This document shows, in pieces, positions 8,785-17,161 of a stretch of DNA of 64,000 nucleotides. How positions within the stretch are numbered: the first letter of the stretch is position 1; the number at the start of each line of letters is the position of its first letter. The notes below the pieces were generated by a model that searched no databases, had not been told where the DNA came from, and was given only the letters and a program-made list of their open reading frames with translations. This stretch comes from Steroidobacter sp. Its GTDB lineage: Bacteria > Pseudomonadota > Gammaproteobacteria > Steroidobacterales > Steroidobacteraceae. The position numbers were made by a program, and so were the translations under genes. The stretch is from the NCBI GenBank assembly GCA_025929585.1, contig JAICPY010000009.1, forward strand, positions 1 to 64,000, given 5' to 3'.

Positions 8785-10047
8785 TCACTCGTTACCGACA
8801 GAAGCCGCGGGAGCGGGGGAAACCTCCGAAGTCGAATGTTTCGTGACTCGCAAGACTAGAGTAATGCCGACAATCAGCAGTGCTGATGACAGTAGGAATG
8901 CTGCACCCGGCACATGCCACTCGTGATGTGCGATGAACGTTGCGAATACTTGGGCAAAGATCAGCGGGCCAATCATGTTCGCGATGCCCATCAAACTGCT
9001 GCTCGCGCCCTGAAGCTGACCCTGTTCCGTCGGGCGCACGAGCCGAGTCATCGAGGCTTGAAGCGCAGGATTCAAAAAACCCCAGATCGACATGAGGATG
9101 ACACCGACAACGTAGGCAGGGGGCGATGTTGCAAGTCCCTGGATGAGGAACCCGATTGCTCCTCCTGCAAGTCCCAGAACCATCGTGCGGCGCGTGCCAA
9201 ACTTGTTGACCGTGCGGCCTACGAGACCAGCTTGCACGATGATCTGACACACGCCGACGGCCGCGAGCAGCACACCGACTTGCCTTGTATCCCAACCGTA
9301 TCGATATCCCATATATAGGACTGCGGTTGCCGGCAGAGCAACGTGCGCAAGATTGCTCAAGAAACTCACGCTTGCAAGGCCCCACAGCTCGCGATGCGAA
9401 CGCAATAAGCGCAACGCTCCCATCGGATTTGCTTTGCGCCAAGAGTACGCCGTGCGTTTTTCCGGTGGTAATGATTCGGGCAGAACGAATAATCCGTAGA
9501 GGGCGTTCGTTAGGCTGAAGCCGGCCGCGACCCAAAAAGGCAAACGAGCATCGATCTCGCCGAGGAATCCTCCGAGTGCAGGCCCCACCACGAATCCAAA
9601 GCCGAACGCTGCACCCAGCAAGCCGAACTTTGCGGCGCGCTGTTCTGGCGGAGTAACGTCTGCGATATACGCACCCGCGGTGCTGACGCTCGCGGCTGTA
9701 ATACCCGAGATGATGCGGCCGACGAACAACCAGCCGACCGTTGGTGCCAATGCCATCAGGACATAGTCCAGACCCAAACCGATGTTGGACAGCAAAATGA
9801 CTTTCCGTCGGCCGAAGCGATCCGACAGGGATCCGAGAATCGGCGAAAACACAAACTGCATGAATGCCCATGCCGTGCCGAAGATGCCGTAGATCGCCGC
9901 CGCCTGTGCTGTGTCGCCGCCCATGAAATCTTCGATCAACTTCGGCAGCACGGGAATGATGATGCCGAGCGCGAACATGTCTAGCAGCACGGTGATGAAG
10001 ACGAACGCGAACGCGGCGCGGCGTGCAGGGATGAGCGAAGCGGTCAT
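8785..10047 (-). CDS. MFS drug/H+ antiporter, Tet (TCR) family
   Basis: Inner-membrane proton-driven exporter of 420 residues with about 12 membrane segments, of the TCR/Tet type (DHA1). Visible motifs are the N-terminal FVFITVLLDMFALGIIIPVLP, motif A GSLSDRFGRRKV after helix 2, and the antiporter motif C region GFGFVVGPALGG in helix 5. A helix 4 segment, GRIISGITAASVSTAGAYIADVTP, closely resembles TetA family members. Chromosomal homologues are common and often annotated as tetracycline transporters without proven resistance, so the substrate is open. It is preceded by the Fpg/Nei gene in the same direction but separated by a 180-base word-repeat element, so probably has its own promoter. 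A strong terminator lies downstream. Confidence 0.88.
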   Translation of the reverse strand: MTASLIPARRAAFAFVFITVLLDMFALGIIIPVLPKLIEDFMGGDTAQAAAIYGIFGTAWAFMQFVFSPILGSLSDRFGRRKVILLSNIGLGLDYVLMALAPTVGWLFVGRIISGITAASVSTAGAYIADVTPPEQRAAKFGLLGAAFGFGFVVGPALGGFLGEIDARLPFWVAAGFSLTNALYGLFVLPESLPPEKRTAYSWRKANPMGALRLLRSHRELWGLASVSFLSNLAHVALPATAVLYMGYRYGWDTRQVGVLLAAVGVCQIIVQAGLVGRTVNKFGTRRTMVLGLAGGAIGFLIQGLATSPPAYVVGVILMSIWGFLNPALQASMTRLVRPTEQGQLQGASSSLMGIANMIGPLIFAQVFATFIAHHEWHVPGAAFLLSSALLIVGITLVLRVTKHSTSEVSPAPAASVGNE

Positions 10048-10083
10048 TGATGGGGTGGGTCGGAGCAGTGTGTAAAACGTAGG

Positions 10084-10221
10084 GGTGGAGGTGCGGAGTG
10101 CAGAGGTGCAGAGGTGCAGAGGTGCAGAGGTGTGGAGGTGTAGAGGTGTAGGCGTGTAAGGTCAGAAGCGCAGAGGATCCGATTGACGTCTACACGTTTA
10201 CACGTCGACACGTCGTACACC
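10084..10221. repeat. Mirrored word-repeat element (GTGTAGAGGTGTAGG class)
   Basis: The left part repeats GCAGAGGT about four times, changes to GTGTAGAGGTGTAGGCGTG, and then reaches the core GGTCAGAAG. The right arm (10189-10221) reads TCTACACGTTTACACG and continues with ACACG words: the inverse of the left words. It starts five bases after the stop of the Fpg/Nei gene. Related elements are at 51402-51484 and 55435-55577. Confidence 0.75.
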
Positions 10222-10226
10222 TTCTT

Positions 10227-11126
10227 TTACCCTTTCCGGCCGCTCTCCCATTCCTCCACGCTTTTCGGCCAATCGCTTTTCAATAGTCGCGATAGCGCGC
10301 GATCGGCGAGCAGCTTGCCGCTCGTCTGGCAACGTGGACAGTAATTGGTTTCATTGTCCGCATAGCGAATTCTTTGGATAGTCGTGCCGCACACGGGGCA
10401 GGGCTTGCCGAACCTGCCATGGACGGCCATGTCATCGCGGAACGCCGTCACTTTCTCTGGAAACGCTCCTTGATTCTCGTGGGTCAACCGATCGATCCAC
10501 TCTATCAGGGTGCTTTGGGTGGCCTCGAATAGCCGATGCCATTCGACATCCTCCAGCGATTTTGTTTGAGTCATCGGCGAGAGGCGAGCGCGATGCAATA
10601 TTTCATCTGAGTAGGCATTGCCGATGCCGCTGAGAATCGTTGGATCCGTGAGTGCGCGCTTGAGGGTGTGATTGCGCTCGCTGAGCTTGGCGCGGAAGGT
10701 CGCGAAGTCAGCTTCCAACACCTCCAAGCCGCCTCTGTCAAAGTCCTGTAGCGCGCTGGCATCGGACACAACGTGCAACGAGGCACGTCGCTTGGTGCCG
10801 GCTTCTGTGAGCGTCAACGTTCCGTTCGAGAACTCCAGGTAAAGAAGTGCCGCCCGAATGCGGGAACTGCGCTCGGTCGGATACCAGTGCAAGCGGCCGG
10901 CGATCATCAAGTGAAGAACCATCCAGATATCGTTGTCGAAGCCAAGGGCGATTCGCTTGCCGATGCGCCTGAGGGCGATCACTTCATGGCCCTCGCACGC
11001 CTGCACAGGTGGCTCGGCAGTACGCAATAAGAAGGGATTCTTCAGCAATACGCGCTTGAGAGACCGGCCAACGATGCGCGACTGCAAGGCGGCGAGGTAC
11101 GCACCGATATCGGGAAGCTCAGGCAC
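10227..11126 (-). CDS. Fpg/Nei family DNA glycosylase
   Basis: Base-excision repair glycosylase/AP lyase acting on oxidised bases. Length 299 residues. It starts MPELPD, keeping the catalytic Pro and Glu after removal of Met (family norm is MPELPE). The helix-two-turn-helix ILSGIGNAYSDEILHRARLSP is present, and a four-cysteine zinc finger sits at C243, C246, C263 and C266 (CPVC, CPRC). After the finger the sequence runs QTSGKLLADRALSRLLKSDWP, typical of the Fpg/Nei subgroup with a C-terminal tail rather than of classical MutM, so I do not give a symbol. Strand and spacing suggest its own transcription unit. Substrate preference (8-oxoG against oxidised pyrimidines) cannot be read from the sequence. 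Confidence 0.9.
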   Translation of the reverse strand: MPELPDIGAYLAALQSRIVGRSLKRVLLKNPFLLRTAEPPVQACEGHEVIALRRIGKRIALGFDNDIWMVLHLMIAGRLHWYPTERSSRIRAALLYLEFSNGTLTLTEAGTKRRASLHVVSDASALQDFDRGGLEVLEADFATFRAKLSERNHTLKRALTDPTILSGIGNAYSDEILHRARLSPMTQTKSLEDVEWHRLFEATQSTLIEWIDRLTHENQGAFPEKVTAFRDDMAVHGRFGKPCPVCGTTIQRIRYADNETNYCPRCQTSGKLLADRALSRLLKSDWPKSVEEWESGRKG

Positions 11127-11150
11127 CTACAATCCTTCGTGAAACGGATC

Positions 11151-11250
11151 GTGATCAGCGGGTCGCGGGTGGCAAGAGATTGGCAAACAAAATCCGTCCG
11201 GACCTCTTATCCGACCGACTACCCGCGAGTCACGAATCACGAGTCACGGG
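11151..11250. repeat. Mirrored word-repeat element (GTGATTCGTGACTCGCGGGTAG class)
   Basis: Left arm GTGATCAGCGGGTCGCGGGT followed by the core GGCAAGAG. The right arm, CTACCCGCGAGTCACGAATC onward, is the inverse of TGATTCGTGACTCGCGGGTAG. It lies ten bases after the stop of the downstream ABC permease. The same class is at 24401, 32447, 48284 and 52919. Confidence 0.75.
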
Positions 11251-11259
11251 CGCAAGTCC

Positions 11260-12450
11260 TTAAAGCTCTCTCAACCCTGTCGTGATCGGCATGCGTGCCG
11301 CGCGCAAGCTTGGCATCAACCCGCCGAGCAAACCGATCACGATCGAATAGATCAGTCCTTGCACCAACAGTTGCGGTGTGACCGTGAAGGCAAAAGTGAT
11401 CTGGCTGAAACTCGCCCAGTTCATGGTGGATGCGCGAATGCCGTTGAACGCGAAGTACGCAATCAGCATACCGATCGCACCGCCAACCAAGGCGAGTAAT
11501 AGAGACTCTATGAGTACGGAGATCACAACCGGGCCGCCGCCGAATCCCAATGCTCGCAATGTGGCGATTTCACGGGTGCGTGCGGAGACGGCGGAGTACA
11601 TGGTGTTCAATGCTGCGAAGAACGCGCCGAGGCCCATCAGAACCGCGATGGTGGTGCCGATACCGCTGACCATCGCACGCAATCCGCGAGACTGCTCTGC
11701 GTAATACTCCTGCTCGGAGAAGACTTTTACGTTGAGTCTCGGATCGGTTGTCAGGGTGTCTTTGAACGAGTTGAACGCGGATGCGCTTCTGAGCTTCGCG
11801 CGAACCGATTGATAAGAAGCGCCGCGGTTGTAAGCCCCTTGCAGTACCGTTGCATCGGTCCAGATCTCGGACTCCGCAACGCTCCCGCGGTCTTTGAAGA
11901 TGCCGACGACAGTCCAATCGGTCGTGCCCCAGCGCAACTTGTTGCCGATGACCAGTCCAGCAAACTGCTGTGCCGCTCCGCGACCCGCGATGACCTCGAA
12001 TTTGCCGGGCACAAAATCGCGACCCTCGACGATGCTGTAGTCCTGGCGGAGTTTCGCGGCTTGTTGCGAAACGCCCCGTAACGGCACGTTTGCCGAGGTG
12101 CCGGTGCTCTTCATCGGAACGTCGACGACGACATAGAGCTCGGGTGAGGCGATTGGGCCGTTGGCATCCCGCGCGACATCTTTCGCATCGGCAATGATGC
12201 GGGTTTGCTCCTGTGACAGTCCGCTGCTCATCTCATCGCTCGAGCCGCCGCGTAACACGATTGCGACATCCGGCGATCCAGCCAAATCCAGAACTGCCCG
12301 AAAGCCTTCACTGATCGACAAAACGCCGATCAACACCGTCACCACGCCGGTGATACCGACGAGCGCGACGATCGAGGAGGTGATTCGCTGGCGCATGTTC
12401 CGCACATTCAATGCGGTGACTGCCATGGCTTGCGATGCTGAGGTGGACAT
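11260..12450 (-). CDS. MacB/FtsX-type ABC transporter permease, second of two
   Basis: Inner-membrane permease of a tripartite ABC exporter; 396 residues. It has a first membrane helix (about 24-47), a large periplasmic MacB-type core domain (about 55-260) and three C-terminal helices of the FtsX domain, with the family marker SARTREIATLRALGFGGG at the start of that domain. It ends PITTGLREL. It follows the other permease by 46 bases and should form a heterodimer with it. Together with the ATPase and the HlyD-type adaptor upstream this builds a four-gene MacAB-like cassette without its own outer-membrane factor. Substrate unknown. Confidence 0.86.
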   Translation of the reverse strand: MSTSASQAMAVTALNVRNMRQRITSSIVALVGITGVVTVLIGVLSISEGFRAVLDLAGSPDVAIVLRGGSSDEMSSGLSQEQTRIIADAKDVARDANGPIASPELYVVVDVPMKSTGTSANVPLRGVSQQAAKLRQDYSIVEGRDFVPGKFEVIAGRGAAQQFAGLVIGNKLRWGTTDWTVVGIFKDRGSVAESEIWTDATVLQGAYNRGASYQSVRAKLRSASAFNSFKDTLTTDPRLNVKVFSEQEYYAEQSRGLRAMVSGIGTTIAVLMGLGAFFAALNTMYSAVSARTREIATLRALGFGGGPVVISVLIESLLLALVGGAIGMLIAYFAFNGIRASTMNWASFSQITFAFTVTPQLLVQGLIYSIVIGLLGGLMPSLRAARMPITTGLREL

Positions 12451-12496
12451 ACTGAAGCCTCGAATGCGTATCGGTGAAGATCGAGCGGTTTACGGT

Positions 12497-13648
12497 TCAG
12501 GTGCGACGCAATGCATCCACGATCTTGAGCTGCCATGCCTGCACGGAAGGCAGCGCGCTTGCGATCGTGCCGAGCACCAGCGCAATCGCGATGCCGAGCA
12601 CGAAAGTCTCTGCGGGCATGCCGATCGTGGGTAGGAACTGGCTGAGCATCTTCGCAAGGCCCGCGGCAGCAAAGAACGCAAGGATCAGGCCGATGGCTGC
12701 ACCCAAAAGCGTTAGCAGCAGCGCCTCTCCGATGACCATCGAGGTGACAGCGGAGCTCGAAAAACCGAGCGTCTTCATCACAGCCAATTCGTTGGTGCGC
12801 TCTCGAACCGATTGGCCCATGGTATTCGCGATCACCAGCAGCATCGTGAAAAACACTGCACTCGCCACCGCGCTTACGATCGCGCCGATGTTGCCCATCT
12901 GATTCGCCCAACCTTGAGCGAAGGCTTTTTCGGTCGAGGTTTTGGTTTCTGTGGACGAGTTGGCGAACAAGGCGTCCACCTTCTTCGCGACTTCCGCTGC
13001 TTGATTCGGATCATCCAGCCGAGTCACGATCCAACCGATTTGATCGCGATTAAAAGTGCGCGACTCATCGAGATACTCGTGGTGGAAGTACAAGGTTTGG
13101 GTATCGCCGTTGGTGGCTTGGTAGATACCCATGATCTTCATCTGCCAAACCTGCGTGCCATCGGAGTTGGTGAAAATGTTCGAGCGAATCGGCACGGTGT
13201 CGCCGACCTTCCATCCGAACCGTTCGGCGAGTCCAGGTCCGACGATCGCGCCAGTGCGTTCGGCGACCCACGCCTTCTTCTGCTCTTCGGGCAAGGAGTA
13301 CTCCGAGTACACCTCGAAGAATGTCGGTTCATCGACGGCGATCGCCACGATCTGATTACGGTCTTCCTGATACACGCCACCAAACCAATCGTGCGAGCAG
13401 GCGACGCGCACGCCGTCGAGACCGCGTACTCGCGTTAGATAACTTTCGGGCAATGATTGGATCAACGATATCTTATGGATTGTGACCAGCCGATCCGCGC
13501 CTGCGAGCTCGGCACCGCCGGTGAGCGCCATGCGCATGGTTTGCAGGATGCCGAACAACAGGAAGGCCACGATGATCGATGCAAGCGTGAGCCAAGTGCG
13601 CAGGCGTTTGCGCTGCAGATTGGACCAGAGCAGAGGAAGGTATTTCAT
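12497..13648 (-). CDS. MacB/FtsX-type ABC transporter permease, first of two
   Basis: Inner-membrane permease of 383 residues paired with the downstream permease. It opens MKYLPLLWSNLQRKRLRTWLT, followed by the first helix (about 20-38). The periplasmic core (about 45-240) includes GPGLAERFGWKVGDTVP, a typical MacB core signature. The FtsX domain carries RERTNELAVMKTLGFSSSAV before the last three helices. It ends KIVDALRRT. The upstream ATPase ends at 13710, and the 61-base gap between them contains a GGTTAGC word array, so either the operon reads through it or a second promoter exists. Confidence 0.86.
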   Translation of the reverse strand: MKYLPLLWSNLQRKRLRTWLTLASIIVAFLLFGILQTMRMALTGGAELAGADRLVTIHKISLIQSLPESYLTRVRGLDGVRVACSHDWFGGVYQEDRNQIVAIAVDEPTFFEVYSEYSLPEEQKKAWVAERTGAIVGPGLAERFGWKVGDTVPIRSNIFTNSDGTQVWQMKIMGIYQATNGDTQTLYFHHEYLDESRTFNRDQIGWIVTRLDDPNQAAEVAKKVDALFANSSTETKTSTEKAFAQGWANQMGNIGAIVSAVASAVFFTMLLVIANTMGQSVRERTNELAVMKTLGFSSSAVTSMVIGEALLLTLLGAAIGLILAFFAAAGLAKMLSQFLPTIGMPAETFVLGIAIALVLGTIASALPSVQAWQLKIVDALRRT

Positions 13649-13657
13649 AAGGGAAGG

Positions 13658-13689
13658 AAGCGGTTAGCGGTTGGCGGTTAGCGGTTAGG
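13658..13689. repeat. GCGGTTAGC word array between ABC ATPase and permease
   Basis: Four tandem copies of GCGGTTAGC or GCGGTTGGC followed by GGCAGAGCG. It is the same word class as at 476-502. No mirrored arm is seen. Confidence 0.65.
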
Positions 13690-13709
13690 CAGAGCGCTTC
13701 GCGTTTTAC

Positions 13710-14405
13710 TTACGCGGCTTCGACCGCGAGCTCCAGCTTGCCTTTCTCCAGATGCAGCGTGCGTTTCGCACGTGCAGCGGCGTGCGGATCGTGCGTCACC
13801 ATGATGATTGTCTTGCCGTGGCGTTCGTTCAGCGCCTGCAGCAGATCGAGCACTTCATCGCCAGACTTGCGGTCGAGATCACCGGTCGGCTCGTCGCAGA
13901 GGAGCAAAGTCGGATCGGAAACGATCGCGCGTGCGATGCCGACACGCTGTTCCTGACCGCCAGAGAGCTCCCGTGGTTTATGTTTCGCGCGATCGCTCAG
14001 ACCGACAAGGCTCAAAGCTGCCTCGGCTCGCTTGCGTCGTTCGGCACTCGATAATTTGGTGAGCAGCAGCGGCAACTCGACGTTGCGCTGTGCGGTGAGG
14101 ACCGGAAGCAAGTTGTACATTTGAAATACGAAGCCCACGTTGTCGGCTCGCCAACGGCCGAGTTGCGAATCGCTCATCGTGTCGGTTCGTTGCCCGGCGA
14201 CTTCGATGCTGCCGGCGGTTGGGCGATCCAATCCGCCTATCAAGTTCAATAACGTCGATTTGCCGGATCCAGAGGGTCCCATCAGCGCGAGGAAGTCGCC
14301 TTTGGGAATTTCCAAATCCAGTGCATGCAGCACGTGAACGATTTCAGAGCCGCGTTTGTAGTCCTTCGCGACGCCTCGCAGTCGAACCAGAGTGTCTGCA
14401 TTCAC
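13710..14405 (-). CDS. ABC transporter ATPase (LolD/MacB type)
   Basis: Cytoplasmic ATPase of the exporter, 231 residues. Walker A GPSGSGKS at 43-50, a Q-loop in [22 protein letters not shown], the signature LSGGQ at 147-151, Walker [13 protein letters not shown] with Glu172, and the switch His in [10 protein letters not shown]. The combination [14 protein letters not shown] with [16 protein letters not shown] is typical of the MacB/LolD branch that works with FtsX-type permeases. It lies 25 bases after the adaptor gene and upstream of both permeases, so it belongs to the same operon. Confidence 0.92.
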   Translation of the reverse strand: MNADTLVRLRGVAKDYKRGSEIVHVLHALDLEIPKGDFLALMGPSGSGKSTLLNLIGGLDRPTAGSIEVAGQRTDTMSDSQLGRWRADNVGFVFQMYNLLPVLTAQRNVELPLLLTKLSSAERRKRAEAALSLVGLSDRAKHKPRELSGGQEQRVGIARAIVSDPTLLLCDEPTGDLDRKSGDEVLDLLQALNERHGKTIIMVTHDPHAAARAKRTLHLEKGKLELAVEAA

Positions 14406-14430
14406 GTTTAATCTCCGCTCAAATGTGTTG

Positions 14431-15666
14431 CTATTGCTGGGCGAGCTTGACCGGCACGCCTTCCGCTAATCCTTCGACTTGCTCCGCCACGACAACGTCG
14501 CCGGGATTGATTCCAGCGATCACGTCCACGTTGCCGTCTCGCTCGCCCGCTGTTCGTATCGCCACGCGCTCGAGTTCTTCATCGCGTACTCGCCATACAT
14601 AGCGAGCGTCGCCTTGTTCGAAAACAGCGCTGGAAGGCAGTCGAACCGCGGGGCGTGATGCGGGAGTACCCTCACCCTCGGGGCGATCTTCTAAGAAGGT
14701 CACTTTCACGCCCATTTGCGGCAGGATGCGTGGCTCGAGAACATCGAAAGCGATGCGAACGCGGACCGTCGCTTTCTGGCGATCCGCAGTCGGAACGACG
14801 TTGATCACATGGCTCGGAATCACCCAATCGGGATAAGCATCGAGCACCGCTTCTGTTTTCTGATTGTCGTGAACACGATTGATGAACGCTTCGTTCACGT
14901 CCACTTCGATCTCGCGTGAATCCATATCGACAATGGTCGCAATACCGGTGCGTGTGAATCCGCCGGAAGACATCGGCGAGACGATTTCACCAGGCTGCGC
15001 ATCCTTGGAGACCACTACACCGTCAAATGGCGCGCGCACGAGCAAATCGTCTAGGTCTTGCTCTCTGACCTTTACTGTTCCTTCGGCCACTCTGACTTGG
15101 CTACGACTTGCCTCCAAACGCGCGCGCAATGCGGCGACTTCGGACTGTGCTTGATCGAGTTGCACTTCGCTCACGAGCTTGTCGGCGCGAAGCTGGGAAG
15201 TCCGGCGCAAGTTTCGTTCGGCTTCCGCGAGGCGCACCTCGATTTCTTCGAGATCCTTGCGAGCGGCGTCGTACTGGCGTAACGCAAGCTCGTGCGAAGG
15301 ACGCACGGTCGTGTCCTCAAGGCGAGCGAGCAGCTGACCTTCTTTGACTTGCATGCCTTCTTCGACGTGCACTTCAGCGATCTTGCCGGTGACTTGCGCA
15401 GACACGGTCGCTTGACGACGCGCAACGACGTAGCCGGATGCATTCAGAACAGCTGAGGAGCTATTGCCGCCATTTGTGCTGGCGACAGCGGTGGCCGTTT
15501 TGACTTCGATAGGCTTGTCGCGCAAGAGCGCATAGGCGCCGGCCACGACCGCAAGCGTCAATACGACGATAATCAGCCACTTATATATGGGGCTTGAATT
15601 ATCGTTGGTGGGTTCAGGGCTGCGTTCGATGCGCAGACTGTCGAGCGCGTTGTGATCAAATGACAT
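14431..15666 (-). CDS. HlyD/MacA-type periplasmic adaptor subunit
   Basis: Membrane-fusion protein of 411 residues linking the ABC permeases to an outer-membrane channel. I chose the ATG at 15666 (MSFDHNALDSLRIERS); the open frame extends 12 codons further to a TTG without support. One N-terminal membrane anchor lies at about 33-50 (WLIIVVLTLAVVAGAYALL). A split biotinyl-lipoyl domain follows (VSAQVTGKIAEVHVEEGMQVKEGQLLA and later VRAPFDGVVVSKDAQPGEIV) around a coiled-coil hairpin (about 120-185), then beta-barrel and membrane-proximal parts. It is first in the four-gene operon. No outer-membrane factor is encoded nearby, so a shared TolC-like channel is inferred. Confidence 0.88.
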   Translation of the reverse strand: MSFDHNALDSLRIERSPEPTNDNSSPIYKWLIIVVLTLAVVAGAYALLRDKPIEVKTATAVASTNGGNSSSAVLNASGYVVARRQATVSAQVTGKIAEVHVEEGMQVKEGQLLARLEDTTVRPSHELALRQYDAARKDLEEIEVRLAEAERNLRRTSQLRADKLVSEVQLDQAQSEVAALRARLEASRSQVRVAEGTVKVREQDLDDLLVRAPFDGVVVSKDAQPGEIVSPMSSGGFTRTGIATIVDMDSREIEVDVNEAFINRVHDNQKTEAVLDAYPDWVIPSHVINVVPTADRQKATVRVRIAFDVLEPRILPQMGVKVTFLEDRPEGEGTPASRPAVRLPSSAVFEQGDARYVWRVRDEELERVAIRTAGERDGNVDVIAGINPGDVVVAEQVEGLAEGVPVKLAQQ

Positions 15667-15873
15667 GAGTGCTCTACGAAAACCACGTTGTTGTAAGAGC
15701 AAGCGCTCCCTTCGGCGCGGATTCTAATCTGGTCTCTCCACGCGCGGTAACCCGCTATCGGTAAAAAGCAGGTGTAAGCCGGTGAGATGCTTGCGCGTGG
15801 CGGGGAATGCTTACCAACATCGAGTTTCGCACTAGGGCGAACCGATCAGGGTCTTTCGATCGAATCAGACGGA

Positions 15874-17049
15874 TCAGACGGGGCTTGCGTCGCGAGCTTG
15901 CGATGGCTTAGTGACCAAGAATTCGCCAGTCAGCGGCATCGTCGGCAAGGTGAAGTAGAACGCGGCACCCTCCTTCGGCTTGGCCTCCGCCCAAATCCGG
16001 CCTCCGTGCCGATCGATGATGCGCGAAACAGTCGCAAGTCCCAGCCCCGAGCCGTCGAATTCCGCCGCACTATGCAGTCGCACGAAGGGTCGGAATAGCT
16101 TCTTAGCCTGTGCCATGTCGAACCCAGCGCCGTTGTCTCGTATATAGAACGTCGCCATGTTCCCGGGAGCGGCCTGGCCAATTTCAATTCGAGCCCCGGA
16201 TGTTTTCGAGGTGAACTTCCAGGCGTTGGCCAGCAGATTTCGTAATAGATCGTGGATCAACCGCTGATCGCCATGCACGCTCAGGCCGGGTTGGATCGAG
16301 ATCTCGACGTCGCGAGACGGATCGCTCTGGCGCAGCTCGCTCAGGATCGCCTCCGCCATCGCGCTCGCATCGATGATCTCCCGACGCAGCGTGTGTCGTG
16401 AAATGCGCGATAGCACGAGTAACGCATCGATCAACTCCGACATTTGCTTGACGCTATTCTGGATACGGTTTAGCCGGCGCCGTTGTTCTTCGTTCGCATA
16501 CGGGAGAGACAACTCTAGTAGCCCTGCTTGACCCGCGATCGTAGTCAGCGGAGAGCGAAGATCATGCGAAGCGGATGCGGTGAACGCTTCGAGCTCGCTG
16601 TTCGCGCGAGCCAGCGACTCGTTCGCGGTGCGAAGCTCGCGTCGGCTCGGCAGCGTGAGTAGGTCAGGCAAGGAACGCCACAGAAGTACGGCGGTCGGAA
16701 TGGATAGCACCGCGGTCATCAGTTTGATCCATGCCTCTAGCCAGAACATCGTTTGCCATATGTTCAGCGCGCGCACCACGTGAGTGATGCCGCTTGCGAT
16801 GATGAACAAACAAAAGCACGCCACCAGCCAACCGAATGCCAGATCTCGACGTCGAGAAGCGACTCGGAAGAGGACGAGAGGGATCGTGAAGTAGGCCAGT
16901 GCGACGACCAGATCCGAGATCGCATGCATCCACACGAGCTTGGGATTCCATAGAAATGCCTCTCCATAGGAAACAAAGGAGTCGGCAGCGGTCAGGAAGT
17001 GCAATTCGTCGGGCATCCACACAGGATAGAAGGCGAGAGGGGTAAGCAC
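15874..17049 (-). CDS. Orphan histidine kinase with ethylene-receptor-like membrane sensor
   Basis: Membrane sensor kinase of 391 residues. The N-terminus closely follows the three-helix ethylene-binding domain of plant ETR1 and its bacterial relatives: AISDLVVALAYFTIPL keeps the Asp (D46) and Tyr (Y53) equivalents, and ASGITH keeps the copper-ligand His (H90). The copper-ligand Cys, however, is replaced by Ser86. Next come HisKA with SASHDLRSPL (H162) and HATPase_c with NLLANAWKF, DNGAGF and GSGLGLA (333-339). There is no receiver domain and no adjacent response regulator. The start is uncertain: I kept the GTG at 17049, and the ATG at residue 12 (MPDELHF) is possible. It is divergent from the TetR gene across the operator at 17093-17133. 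Confidence 0.85.
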   Translation of the reverse strand: MLTPLAFYPVWMPDELHFLTAADSFVSYGEAFLWNPKLVWMHAISDLVVALAYFTIPLVLFRVASRRRDLAFGWLVACFCLFIIASGITHVVRALNIWQTMFWLEAWIKLMTAVLSIPTAVLLWRSLPDLLTLPSRRELRTANESLARANSELEAFTASASHDLRSPLTTIAGQAGLLELSLPYANEEQRRRLNRIQNSVKQMSELIDALLVLSRISRHTLRREIIDASAMAEAILSELRQSDPSRDVEISIQPGLSVHGDQRLIHDLLRNLLANAWKFTSKTSGARIEIGQAAPGNMATFYIRDNGAGFDMAQAKKLFRPFVRLHSAAEFDGSGLGLATVSRIIDRHGGRIWAEAKPKEGAAFYFTLPTMPLTGEFLVTKPSQARDASPV

Positions 17050-17086
17050 ATAGGGGAAAGCCCCGCTCTTTATAACTTTCAGCTAT

Positions 17087-17115
17087 TTGCGGCTGTACCG
17101 GCTGGACGGTATTGT
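17087..17115 (+). promoter_or_regulatory. Sigma-70 promoter of the TetR/RND operon
   Basis: TTGCGG at 17087-17092 and TATTGT at 17110-17115 are separated by exactly 17 bases. The spacer is the left arm of the perfect inverted repeat at 17093-17133, so a repressor bound there would block RNA polymerase. Confidence 0.7.
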
Positions 17116-17133
17116 CCCGTCCAGCCGGTACAG
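17093..17133. promoter_or_regulatory. Palindromic operator, probably for the adjacent TetR repressor
   Basis: Perfect inverted repeat: CTGTACCGGCTGGACGG (17093-17109) and CCGTCCAGCCGGTACAG (17117-17133) with a 7-base centre. It overlaps the promoter spacer and -10 box and ends 28 bases before the TetR ATG. Being between divergent genes it could also affect the kinase gene. Binding by this TetR protein is inferred from position. Confidence 0.75.
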
Positions 17134-17161
17134 TGCGACCTATTCTGAGGCTTTAGAACCC

